Positions 1 to 12,146 of a stretch of DNA of 64,000 nucleotides are shown here, in pieces. The position numbers and the translations under genes were made by a program. The notes below the pieces were generated by a model. That model did no database searches. It saw only the letters and a program-made list of their open reading frames with translations, and had not been told where the DNA came from. The stretch is from Amia ocellicauda (lineage: Eukaryota > Chordata > Actinopteri > Amiiformes > Amiidae): positions 6,361,357-6,425,356 of the forward strand of contig NC_089863.1 in assembly GCF_036373705.1 (NCBI RefSeq), read 5' to 3'. The first letter of the stretch is position 1. Every line of letters starts with the position of its first letter.

Positions 1-1092
1 GTAGAGGGTCCTGATTGAGATTGTTTGTAATTGGGCTAAAATCCCCAAACTCTGCGTGTCATACTGTAAGCTTGCCTAGTAGAAAAACAGATGCCGATTC
101 ACTAAATTAATTGATGTGCAATAACCACGGCTAAACGTGGGGTTTAGTTAATAGGATCCGCTCCAGAAAGGCTGGTCTTGTCAGGTGTTTTTTTGTGCAC
201 CAATTGTAGTCAAGACAAGCACAGAGGTGACCATGACAGAATGGAAAAATACCAGCAAACCCAACTGGCACAAGTCCTTCTGGCGCTGTTGTGCGAGGTT
301 AGTCATATGTCGATTCTAAGAAATATGACAGGACATGTGACCCCTGAGCACACAGCATCCATAACGGCCTCCGATTATGCTGCGGTGACGCCGTCGGAGC
401 ATCTCATAGGTCTGTCTGGAACTTCAGTCCATACCCTGCACAATTTTCTCTGCAAGTTTCCATTCTCCGTTTGCGTCATTTGTACAGATTCGAGTTTCTC
501 CGGAATGTAATTTTACAAAGGGTTTATTTTAGTTAAATTCTGCCCCATTTTGACATCCCCTGGCTTCTTCAAATCTGTGCTGATGGCAAGATCACATTTT
601 TACAATGTTGCCACAACATCGTTTGGATAGTGGAGTAGTTGAGTTCGAAAGCTGAAGGGTTTGATTTTCCACAGGATGTCCAGTAGTGGGAAGTCGGTTC
701 ATTACATTTGCAGTCTTTCAGATTAAACTTTGCAACTTTCCCTGTGCTACAATGTTTGCCGCAACATTTGGTTAGCTGGGAACATGCTTCTGAGTTTCTG
801 TACTTTTAGGGTTGGATGTGTGAGGCAAGGCTAGCTCTGCAAAATGATCATTGGTAGCAGATTAATATTTTTGGCATTGTGTGAGTGTGTGCGTGCGAGT
901 GTGTGTGTGTCAGGGGAGTGCTTGTGGAGGTCAGCTGATGAGCTGTATTGAGGCATCCCAATGAATATGCACCAACGAATGCACACATTCCCAGACACTT
1001 GCAAGAAATCCTGTCTTCCTGTTGACAAAAACACAATGTACTCTGCTGAGATTTTCTAATAATGCATCGCTATATATGTGCATTGATGTGTA

Positions 1093-1139
<47 letters not shown>

Positions 1140-1790
1140 TGACTCGTTTGCATTACAGAATTGTGTGTGGGGGGTGGGGGGGTCTGGAAAGGGGTCACAG
1201 GAGCCAGAAATGAACGTCTGCATACACAGGCACTCTCTCAAATCACTGCTTCCTGTTGATTAAGGATCATTCTGTTATTTTCCAACAATGCACTTGTCTG
1301 TGTTGTCTGTATGCAAGATAACGGTGTTGACTGACTGGGGGATAGAGGGGGAGCATTGTGACAGATATGGGAGCGGGAATTCAGTGATGAGGGAGACACC
1401 AAAGGAAACAATATTTCCTGCCCCCCCCCCCGCAAGCAAAATAGGTGGTTGGGTCCTCTCCTTGCTCTCCTGCTATTCTGCTCCCATGGTCAAACCCCTT
1501 ATCTCCCATCAGCACTGGATTTCAAAACATCCGGCCTTAACAGTCTTACACAAGGATGGCAGATTCGACTGGTTTCTTTTATTATTGCTTTTTGTTTGGA
1601 GGGGGGAAATTTCACATGCCAGAAGTGGAAAATAATGACTACAACACTAAGGACACTTTTAGGTCTCTGCATAGGATGTGATACAAGACCGAGGCCTGAA
1701 ATAACAGGAAACCATACACACACTGGCTGCTGTCGACAGCAAACACCGAGGGCTAGAGCTCCAATTAAATGACTCAAATAGTGTCCAGAG
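1..1790. other. Non-coding stretch, no gene recognised
   Basis: I see no exon-like reading frame flanked by convincing splice sites on either strand. The content is ordinary AT-leaning fish intergenic or intronic DNA with GT-rich patches (about 880-910), a long GT microsatellite and a C-run near 1420. Short open frames here lack domain signatures. Confidence 0.5.
1095..1138. repeat. (GT)n microsatellite
   Basis: An uninterrupted GT dinucleotide tract of about 44 bases, preceded by a GTAT-type transition. Open frames reading VCVCVC or THTHTH across it are artefacts of the repeat. Confidence 0.95.
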
Positions 1791-1796
1791 CAGCGG

Positions 1797-1880
1797 TTTC
1801 TCTACCCTGGTCCTGGGGATCCCGTCTTGTCCTACTGGTTTGTGTCCCAGCTCAGCTCTCGCGTCCCTTAACTCTTATCT
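1797..1880. repeat. Dispersed repeat arm with CCCTGGTCCTGGGGA core
   Basis: The segment reads as the arm of a common fish dispersed repeat, with a CCCTGGTCCTGGGGA core followed by a GGTTTGTGTCCCAGCTCAGCTC-like stretch. A fuller palindromic relative lies at 48979-49200 and another arm near 29880. The family name is not certain; a hAT-like MITE is likely. Confidence 0.4.
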
Positions 1881-2149
1881 GGAGTCATAAGTTGGCCAAT
1901 CAGACCTTATAAAAATCAGTATAAACCTCCATGTGGGTACATAAATGATAAAGGCCCTTCAAATTTCACACTTTTTGTGAGCTGAACAACTGACAGTCAA
2001 ATTAAGTGGATGGGTAGTGTAGTGCATGGGACATATTGTACCAGAGCATGTGGTTGGGACAGAAACAAACACAGGAGCCACCAAGAGCAGCACTGAAAGC
2101 AATTACCCTAGAATATATCAGGGGCACACTCCACATGGGCTTCTTGTCA

Positions 2150-2300
2150 GGGGTCAGGAGTGGAGGGTCATGGGTTCAACCCTAGGTGTGGGGTGCTACT
2201 GTTGTACTCTTGAGCAAGGTACTGTACCTGGATTACCTAGATTGTATGTAAAAATAATGTAATGATGGATAAGGATGTCTGCCAAGAAAAATAAAAGAAA
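2150..2300 (+). mobile_element. SINE-like element, tRNA-type B box and fish SINE tail
   Basis: A Pol III B-box-like GGGTTCAACCC (about 2172-2182) is followed by a TGAGCAAGGTACTGTACCTGGATT segment and a tail GGATAAGGATGTCTGCCAAGAAAAATAAA. This order is typical of tRNA-derived SINEs in fish genomes. The A box is not obvious, so the 5' part is degenerate or truncated. The open frame of 78 aa across it is not a gene. Confidence 0.6.
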
Positions 2301-5300
2301 ACGCACTTACCCGTCACCCTACCGTAGTTTAAAATCTGTCAGGAGTCCCTTTCTACTTGTAAACAAAACACGATCAGGTACAAGTTATTTACATTTAACT
2401 CTGGGGCCAAAGTTTTTTTTATTTGATCTAGGCCTTTTAGGTGAGTCACCATGCTCTTCCAAACTGCCATAACACTGCAGAGCTACACCATGTCTGGACA
2501 TTTTCAAACCACCCCTGTGCACACGCCTCACCGTACACCTGACTGCCCCTTCTCTGCATTACAGCTTGTAGACTTACCACCAATACACAACCACAGCACT
2601 AGAAAACAGCTCACCTGTAGTAATAGTAGTACATTTCTTAGCAGATGACCTTACCCAGTGGGAAACCATGAACACATCACCAAAACATTATGTTATAGTG
2701 AGTGCAACATACAGGATTAGTCCAACTGCAAAAGAACTATAAACAGTACAAGAAGTGCATGAGCATAAGTACTAGTTAAGTGACCTAAAAGCAATACCAA
2801 TCACAAAGGATTACAAAAATAGTGTGTGCCAGGTCAAATGATTGATATGACTGAAGGAGCAACAGCAACATGATAAAACTGCAATAACAAGATCCACATC
2901 CTGATTGGCATAATCAACACAAAGGGCTGCGATAATAAGATATGATTGAAATTTAAAAAATGCCACAATCCTACAGAAGGAATTAACTTCCTGTCACGTT
3001 GAATGCCTCACAGTCAGACTCAACACCGATTTCTGGGCAAGGGTGACTGTATGGTGATATGTGCCCAGACAGGCCACAGATAACACCTTGTGTTGCAGTC
3101 TGTGTCTCAGAGGATACTCATTCTGACATGAGAGGGAGAGAAAAGAAGAAGGAAAAGAATGGAAAAGAGGGAAAGAATGCAGAAAATTGTGACCTTACGT
3201 TACTATTCGGTCCCAGTCACACCACTTTGTTACCTTGTTCTGTGCACGTGTGCAAGAGCGTGTCCGTCTGCTCACTTGGGTGCGTTTACAAATGCATCTG
3301 TCTCAGTCTGTGTGTGTGTCTGTGTGTGGATGTCTGTCGGAGTGAGGCTGTGGACTCTGTGTTCAGTCAGGGCCCCCCAACCAGCCTACCTTGTCTATGC
3401 TTTGACACTCAAACATGGTAACGCACAGCACCATGCACAGTGCCACATGCAATCCCTCTGGCTCCCAGCCCATCCAGCTCTTACACACAAGTCCTGACCC
3501 TGCCAATCTGTATTATTGCCCTCCTGTGTGCCAGCAGACACGAGCACAAATCTCTTATCTTTTCTTGGCATGCCCTCCATGTCCTTTCATCATATTTTTC
3601 CATCTGCCCTCCCCCTTCTTCAATTCTTTTTCAATTTGTCCTTTTTTCTTAGTCGTGTTCCCCAATTTAGAGGTGTCCTTCTTTCATTTGTTCTTACAGA
3701 GTTCCCTTCATCTCACAACTTTTTCTTTTTTTTTTTTTTTTTACACCCCCCCCCCCGCCCCCTCCTGTCATTTCTCCGATGGGGCAGAGATGACAGCTGC
3801 CTGATGGGAACGATTGCCAACAATACAATTATCACTTCAGATTTATCCATCTCCCCTCCAACACTCTTTCCATCACCTCCCTAATACTCTTCCTTTTCCT
3901 TGTCTTGTCTCATCTTTCTCTCTCTCCCCCAAGAGAGCAGCTAAATGAGGGGAAAGGTTCCTAACAGACAACACTAGGGATCATTTGAGGTCTGTCTCTT
4001 TCCCTTCCTCCTTTATGCCCACCCCTCTTTCTAATCAGCTGGGGCAGAGGGAGAGGAGAAAAAAAAAGCGGGGGGCACAACATCTAGGGGTAACCTAGCT
4101 CTACAGTACTTTGTTTGACATACCAATATAATGTGGGGAAATCAAGGCATTATACATCGTCCCCGTGAAATTAACACAAAGAAAGAACAGAACAAAGACA
4201 CTTGCAGTTGATGGGGAATAATTACTAATCACATTAGCTTGGGGTCACCTATGGTCTGGATCCCCACCTCTCTCTCTATTTCCGTCTCTGTCTGTCCCAT
4301 TGTGTAAACCATGCTGCTCTCCACACACTCAGCTTCTTCAGTGACCTGCAGCTGTGTGACTCACAGGGTGTTTTGCAAATGTGCTCTCGCTCTCTCTCTC
4401 TCTCTCGCTATGCTGAGTCAGAAGGGACGTTTTAACCCAGCCCTCCAGTAGCACTCTGTATAAATGTTATTTGTGTAAATGTCTGCCTGCAGGCGACATA
4501 AGAAACAGAGCCCGGGTGTGCGTCTGTGTGTGTGTCTGTGTATGTGTGTGGCGGTCAATATGTCATCTGAGTTGGATAGGAGTATTGAGCTTTATTTAAG
4601 TCAATTAGCGAAAAGGACAAGGGCGGGGAGAGAGAAGATGGGGGTAGAAAGAGAGAGAGGTAAGGGTGTCAGGATGGTCCCAATGCAGGAGAGAGGCGGG
4701 GGGCAAAAAAAAGGGGAGCAGAGAAAGGGTAGGGCAAGGAAGGGGGATAAAGAATAAAGGGCACAGGATAAAGAAAGATAGAAAAGAAGAAAATAAACTT
4801 ACCTAATTGCTCTGATCACCAGTGCTATGGCAACAGCACACAGTTTATTAGCAGTTCTGAAACAAAGTTCTAGGAGAAGGTGGGGGGGCAGATAATATTA
4901 TTTAACCAGACGTTTCTACAAAGAGGCTTCTGAATGAGTGGATTACACAACAGGGGTTTCCTGTATATGTTCAGTCTGGCACTACTCCCGCAGTATTTGT
5001 TTGCAACGATGTCTGTTGTGTCTATGGTGACGGCTCCTTTCCATTGTGAGTAATAACAGCAGCTAATATTAGCCTCCCCAGCACGGAGGGTTCAGTTCAG
5101 CCGACTAAGAGAACTCACTCTGTGGATCACATAGGCATGCCCCTTTGCACAGGGCGTGCAAAAGGTCACTGGATGTAGAGCTGGGGTCAATGGCGATTTA
5201 TGATCTATACCATTGAATGACTGCAAGTGCAGTCACAACCCAGTTACGCCACCGTCGTCTTGCCTAATGATCCTCGCAATACGTGACACGGGACATTAAA

Positions 5301-6150
5301 AAAAATAAAAAAAATAAAAAAAAAGGCACAGTGACCTACATGTGCAAACAGTCGTCAAAAAGAGGAGAGTGTCAGCACAACGATGCATTAAACACAGCTC
5401 TCGCTCAATCCACTGCCGAGATACGGCCACTCAAAGCAGAATGGTGCTGGCATCACGCGTATACAGCGCTCTGATTGGCTGAATGTGATGCCGATTGTTA
5501 TGATGCGTGTGGTAAACTGACTGAGAGAATCCCACGCTGTGCATTAAGATGCAGAAAGTGGGGGACAGCACACAGGTGAAGAAGACAGTATACCGTCTCA
5601 AGTACGCCCATAGGGGTGGAATTCAGGATACATTTTCCCTTACAGTTCTATTTTGGCATTTGATACCAGGAAAAGAAATGCTTAAATTAATTTAGGAAAT
5701 TTGTGGCATTCAAATTATGTGCGTGTGACTTAGTAAATTAATTTATTGTGTGGGCAGGACCAGTGCCAAGACCCACCATCCTAGACACGTGGATAACATT
5801 TTCAGTGTGTTTCTACATTACAGGTCTCCCATCACATCCCCGAGTATTCCTTGGAATATAACCATATACATATACACCCACTCACTAATACTTTGAAGGG
5901 TGAAACTAAACAAACCTGACATTTATTATGACGGGTTAGTCAGATTTTCCTGTCCTTGACCTGTGGTTACCCATTACTGAGTCATTCCCCAACTGAGGAG
6001 GCATGAGAGGATTCTCCAAGTCTAAAAGGATTAAAAACCATTTAAATCTGCCCCCTAGGCTACATTGTCCCTGGTCTCCCCCACCCTCTTTCTCCCCCTC
6101 AACCTAACCACTCCCACCCCCTGGTCTGCACTGATGTGCATACATTTTTT
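2301..6150. other. Non-coding stretch with simple-sequence patches
   Basis: No gene recognised. The interval holds pyrimidine-rich tracts (3560-3760, including T-run and C-run), TC repeats (3920 and 4385-4407), a purine-rich GGGA/GAAA tract (4620-4790) and a degenerate SINE tail near 2634. Reading frames here are low complexity (Phe/Pro/Ser-rich or Arg/Gly/Glu-rich) and lack splice context. Confidence 0.5.
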
Positions 6151-6158
6151 GAAATTTG

Positions 6159-6264
<106 letters not shown>

Positions 6265-6804
6265 GTTCTTCAATGCATCTCAGTTTCTCTCCCGTCTGCT
6301 CTCTTCATCACTCTCCCTCCTTCTCCCTCCTCTTACATAACTGCCAGGAAAGCTTTGCAGTGACCTCATCTCCCTGATCCCAGAGGCTCCCTGCCCTGCA
6401 GCAGCTTTCATCGCTCAACCACATCTCAATGTTTCACATGTTCATGTCAGCCCACCTAACAGCCCATTTTCCACAGGACTGCTCTCTCTGCAGGCCTGTG
6501 TAAACCATGGTATTATAGAAGACACACAATTATCTTTATTATTATTGTGATCATCATGACCATCATCTTCATTATAGACCCAGCAAAGATGAAGAAGCAT
6601 TTCTTTTGTCTTTAATTATTATTCCTGCATGTAACGCGTGACAGGGAGTGGTCAAGGACCTTCCAAGGGGCACATTAGGCCCAAGTCTTTAAAGGTAAGT
6701 TGAATTTTCCTTCCACTGCACTGCCTGGCTTCCCGATTGCTCGTTAGCACGTAGTCATGACTGTGTACCGTGCCGACGGTCAGCATTTCCGCCAATCCCT
6801 TAAG

Positions 6805-7556
6805 CAGTGAGTGTGAGGGCAACCAACGATAATCGACAGTGGTGTAAATTAGCTGGGTGTTGCCCAAACTGTGGAGGCAAGGTGCTGCTTTGAGCGCTCC
6901 CTTCCTGGGCCGTTTGCTTTAGTAGTCTGGAAGGGCAACTGCCGGACCTCCCCTCTGGGAATTGGCGATCGTTGAGGAATTGGGGTCACGCTTATGACAT
7001 CCGTAACACAGCCCTCGTTGTGTGGACTATAGTATAGGGAGAATGTAAAAAGAACACCGAAAAGGGAGGTGCTGAGTAAAAGATAAATAAGTCAAAAATT
7101 TAAATTTGTTAGAATATGTTTTGGTGCTTTAGTAAGTGAACATAAGACTGATATTATTGGTCAACGTTTCAGCCAGTTGGCCTTCATCAGAACAACACAA
7201 GGCAGAATACTGAACCATTCAAATAGTGCAGACGAGGAATCCCATACGTATGTTCTAGAAACACCCATCACCAGGTCATTACCATGGAGCAAACTAACAG
7301 AGAGATTAACAGAAAAGGAAAAGAAAAAAAACTACAGCTAATGAAATATACTAGCAATTAAAGACAAATAAGATTTTAAGATGTTCCGATTAAGGCTGAA
7401 TGGCCAAAATGTTAAACAATATGAGCCTTATGTTACAGTAATTGTTTTGAAGCTGAGTGCAAGTTCTATTATTTTTTTTTACTATAATATATGGCCCAGA
7501 TTGGAGCCTGCACTGTCTGGACTATATAGTACAGGGTACAGACTGGAAACAGCACT
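6805..7556 (+). repeat. Copy 1 of a ~750-bp near-identical dispersed repeat
   Basis: This block, from GAGTGTGAGGGCAACCAACG to GCACTTTTT, recurs at 9850-10598 with only scattered substitutions. It contains a GGTCAACGTTTCAGCCAGTT motif followed by GGCCTTCATCAG, seen in several fish repeats. It has no coding capacity. Both copies are in the same orientation, about 3 kb apart. Confidence 0.85.
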
Positions 7557-9847
7557 TTTTGCAATATCCAGCCCACATTAGAACCAGTGTTCTAACTTGG
7601 CCCCCAAGCAGAGCCAATTACCAGTTGAACAAATCGGAAGCCCCCATTCCTCCAGGCAAGTTTCTAAACGCCTAAATCCAACACGGTCATGGCTGCAGTC
7701 TCCCAGTTTCTACACTGATCGCCCACTGAGTTATTCATCAAGGCCTCTTCAGTGTAAATCTGATAACCACCACTTTACATAAGGCAAATTATTTATTAGG
7801 AACGAAGAGTGATTTCCAGCTGTGGTACTTGCACTACCATACTTCTGGACGGGTTCTTGACCTCGGTTTCCAGGACTTTCACAGGCTGATTCACTGGGGT
7901 TTTTCCTCTGAATCGGCCTGACAAGAATGATTACTGCCTTGTGAAGAAACTCAACTCTCTAGTGGGCTGACAGGAAGGCCAAGTGATGATTATACCTTCC
8001 TTACCAGTCTTGATTACTGGATTTGCACACTTTTCACAGTTTTAAGTCTGGTTGTACCCTAGTGTGACAGTGGTTACCTTTGGGCTCAACATGACCTCGG
8101 AGTGCTTTACTGCATTAACATTTTCACTCTATGCATTTTTTTTTTCAAATGCAAATGTCACTTCATATTGTTATTGGAAAATGTTTTGACACTAGTTTGC
8201 AATGTGTACCTAAACACAAAGACCAATTTCTGAATCACGACCAAATACCTCAGACAGCTGCTCTCTCAATGTAACTTCTTCACTCTGTCATTTTACAGAG
8301 AGAACTCATCGCATCACTGCTGGGAACAAGCAACTGGGAAGAGAAACAAATTCAGGGTGGTGACTGAGATGTTCGAAACCCAGCACAGTGCATTTAAAAT
8401 TTCCCCCATCTGTGTCCAGGCATTCCATTTTGCTTAAATCAACACTGCGAGAAAGCGGCAACACACAATGTTCGTCAAGGTCTCTGAAGCATTTCAAGGT
8501 TAATAGGAGAGCCACTTACAAATACCTAGGAACAGAATAAACAAACATCAAAGCTGAATTTCTAATTACGAAGACCATTTTGCAATGTCTATACAGATAT
8601 ACATCATCAAAACACCATCCTGATATCTGTAATATCACACAGGGAAAAGTCAGACTATCATCTCTATGGAACAAATGTCTGAAGAGAAACACAAAACCCC
8701 TATAACTGTACTACTGAGAATTGCATTTCTGGAAAATTGGTAACTCAGTTTAACTTTTCCAGTTCCAGTTCTGTACTGTTGTGTGTTTAACCCCAATTCA
8801 GAACATATCCACATAAAAAGAAACACAGAGGGAAGCTTAACAGGGGTATAAAACCCTACAAGAAGAACCCCTGCCGAGAAGCACGAGAAAGAGAAATGAG
8901 AGTCTGAACATCGAAGGGCATGAATCTCAGGACGGCGTTTGAAGTCATCAACAAACCCAGGACAACATGTAGAGAAACTGTAATATGCAAGCAGGGTTAA
9001 ACTCCAATGTTATGGTTACTGTTACTGTAATAGCAGGGAGATCTATACAAGTTGTTCAGGTTGAAAAATGTGCCGCAGGAACGGAAGATTCTAGTAATGA
9101 GGCTGCTGATGCTGCCATTCACCTCCCCGAACAGAGGTGGCCCAGAACAATGACTCACTGTCCACAATGACTTTCACCGAACAGGCCTCACCACCACACA
9201 TAATTAATTCACGAAATTACCCCCCCAACCCCCACCCTCCCGTGCCCCCCCCACTTCCCAGAGTAAACCATTTTTCTCTGCACGTCCCCCCCAACCAACA
9301 ACAATCAACAATCACCCACGCACCCCTCTTCGATTTTCCCTCTTAATGAGTTGGTTTCATTTGAAATGGCTTTTTATTTTTATGCAATCATTTGTCAACG
9401 AGGTGTAGGCAGAGTGAAGGCTGCAGTGTACCCACAGCATGTACACTTCTTATTTATTTTATTGTGTGGAATGCTTTAGCCACCCTCCTCGTGAAGAGCT
9501 TCAATTACAAGGCAGCAAGAGACACACTTTACCTGCGTGTGACCAGGATGAGTCAGCGATGCTTCATCGCTGGTCCACATGCATTCCCAGGGTCCATCTT
9601 TGTCCGTTTCTTCAGTTTTCTTTTCATAAGCACATTTCCACAGTTGGTTACAGTTTTATTTTTTTTACTGATGACACACCAGAAGCCCAAGAAACTTAGT
9701 ATCCAATCCCTCTCCAATACAGATACCACTTCTGTGCATCTTATTCTGCACAGAAAGCTCAGGAACACGATCAAGCAAGTCAAAGCCACTGGATCATAAC
9801 ACTAACAAGACCAGTGGTTAGCATCACTGTTGTAGTTGGGAAGTTCG
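7557..9847. other. Non-coding stretch, no gene recognised
   Basis: No exon-like segment supported. There are C-rich patches near 9220-9300 and an AT-rich remainder. Open frames such as the 135-codon one at 9392-9799 overlap frames on the other strand and show no domain. Confidence 0.5.
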
Positions 9848-9849
9848 AG

Positions 9850-10598
9850 TGTGAGGGCAACCAACGATAATCGACAGTGGTGTAAATTAGCTGGGTGTTG
9901 CCCAAACTGTGGAGGCAAGGTGCTGCTTTGAGCGCTCCCTTCCTGGGCCATTTGCTTTAGTAGTCTGGAAGGGCAACTGCCGGACCTCCCCTCTGGGAAT
10001 TGGCGATCGTTGAGGAATTGGGGTCACACTTATGACATCCGTAACACAGCCCTCGTTGTGTGGACTATAGTACAGGGAGAATGTAAAAAGAACACCAAAA
10101 AGGGAGGTGCTGAGTAAAAGATAAATAAGTCCAAAATTTAAATTTGTTAGAATATGTTTTGGTGCTTTAGTAAGTGAACATAAGACTGATATTATTGGTC
10201 AACGTTTCAGCCAGTTGGCCTTCATCAGAACAACACAAGGCAGAATACTGAACCATTCAAATAGTGCAGACGAGGAATCCCATACGTATGTTCTAGAAAC
10301 ACCCATCACCAGGTCATTACCATGGAGCAAACTAACAGAGAGATTAACAGAAAAGGAAAAGAAAAAAAACTAGAGCTAATGAAATATACTAGCAATTAAA
10401 GACAAATAAGATTTTAAGATGTTCTGATCAAGGCTGAATGGCCAAAATGTTAAACAATATGAGCCTTATGTTACAGTAATTGTTTTGAAGCTGAGTGCAA
10501 GTTCTATTATTTTTTTTTACTATAATATATGGCCCAGATTGGAGCCTGCACTGTCTGGACTATATAGTACAGGGTACAGACTAGAACCAGCACTTTTT
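9850..10598 (+). repeat. Copy 2 of the ~750-bp repeat, bounded by 25-bp direct repeats
   Basis: Same unit as 6805-7556. Copy 2 is bounded on the left (9826-9850) and right (10599-10623) by the direct repeat CACTGTYGTAGTTGGGAAGTTCGAG, differing by one T/C. The direct repeat is absent around copy 1. This is the footprint expected of an insertion with a long target-site duplication, or of a local duplication with microhomology. Confidence 0.75.
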
Positions 10599-10624
10599 CA
10601 CTGTCGTAGTTGGGAAGTTCGAGG

Positions 10625-11270
10625 GCCTCTGGAATGTTTTAACCGTAATAAATACAGATATCGGAATACAGAAGGAAAAGGTTGTCAAAAATATTCAGCT
10701 ACATAACTTACGCCATCATTCACTGGTTCGTACATGATGTACAATAGTGTGGGGAAAATCACCATGAAATCCATTTGAAATCCACCCCCACCCCAGTTTT
10801 AACCAACAAGCAAGTTACTGAGGATAATTCAATTAGGAATTCAAACAGGCTGCCTAGCACAGTCACCCAAAATAAATGTGTGTAACAGTCAAAGTACAGA
10901 ACGTATTAGCAGATTGCACAAGGCTTTGGTGTACTGTAGAAAGTGCTGTGTCACAAAAAAAATTTAAGAGCACAATCAAGTCATCAAGTTTCAAAATAGT
11001 CCCTGACATGTAGCCAGCGTATAAATAACTCAAAGTCTAAAATTACAAGCTATGCATTTGTGAACCGCTGCCACAGACTAAATCTTTCTAGGTCAGACGC
11101 ACACTGTGAAATACACACATACACGCCAGAGAATGCTTCCATAGGGTTAACAGATGCACACAGTGACAAACCCACAGAGAGATGCATGTGCAATTAAAGT
11201 CCGACATTGACAGACACCCTGACATCTGAGTACAACATAGTGCTTGCATGAGCGTGCACACACACATACA
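10625..11270. other. Non-coding stretch, no gene recognised
   Basis: AT-rich sequence with CA-rich spots (11110-11130, 11255-11268). No supported exon, RNA gene or complete element. Confidence 0.5.
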
Positions 11271-11271
11271 G

Positions 11272-11910
11272 AGTTAGGTCTATAAATATTTGGACAGTGA
11301 CGCAATTGTCATTATTTTGGCTCTGTACGCCACCACGATGGATTTGAAGGGAAACAAATGTTATGTGCTTTAAGTGTAGACTTTCATCTTTAATTTGAGG
11401 GGAGTTACATCCAAATTGGGTGAACGGTGTAGGAATTACAACAATTTTTTTTATAGGTGGTCCCCCTAATTTTAGGGGCTCAAAAGTATTTGGACAAACT
11501 AATAAAATCATGAATTAAATTGTGAGTTTCAGTACTTGGTTGTGAATCCTGTACTGCAGCTTCCTTTAGTTCCTGCTTGTTCTTGAAGTGTTTTGCCTTC
11601 AGTTTTGGCTTATAAATCAAAACAAACCAATCAGAGAGATAGCAAAAACATTATGTGTGGCCAAATCAACTATTTGGTACATTCTTAAAAAGAAAGAATG
11701 CAATGGTGAGCTCAGGAACACCAAAAGGCCCGGAAGACCATGGAAAACCATGGAAAACAACTGTGGTGGATGACAGAAGAATTATTTCCCTGGTGAAGAA
11801 AAACCCTTCACAACAGTTGGCCCGATCAAGAACACCCTCCAGGAGGTAGGCATATCTGTGTCAAAGTCAACAATCAAGAGAAGCCTTCACCAGTGTAAAT
11901 GCAGAGGGTT
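11272..11910 (+). mobile_element. Tc1/mariner-like element, 5' part with broken transposase N-terminus
   Basis: The left end starts AGTTAGGTCTATAAATATTTGGACAGTG, a widespread Tc1-like terminus in fish. From about 11600 the frames decode the paired-like DNA-binding N-terminus of a Tc1 transposase (IREIAKTLCVAKSTIWYILK, then the GRPWK linker), changing frame near 11750 to DDRRIISLVKKNPSQQLA. No catalytic DDE region and no right terminal inverted repeat are present before 11910. It is a 3'-truncated, frameshifted relic. Confidence 0.75.
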
Positions 11911-12061
11911 TACCACATACTGTATATAATAAAATTCTTGCACACACATTGACACACACACACAGATATGCATAAAATCACAGTGAAACACAGATATTGT
12001 ATATTTTCCTATACACTTTTGTAATTTGGAACTTGCAATTGCATTATGCTTTGAACTGTAC

Positions 12062-12146
12062 AGTATTATTGCACTTTTGTAATGCTCTTATGTTTTGTAA
12101 GTTGCCCTGGATAAGGGCGTCTGCTAAGAAATAAATAATAATACAC
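12062..12146 (+). mobile_element. SINE 3' tail
   Basis: Ends TTGCCCTGGATAAGGGCGTCTGCTAAGAAATAAATAATAATA, the canonical tail shared by several fish SINE/LINE families. Further degenerate copies of the tail lie at 2266, 17458 (minus), 35785 (minus), 36525 (minus) and 46110 (minus). The head of this copy is not recognisable. Confidence 0.65.
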
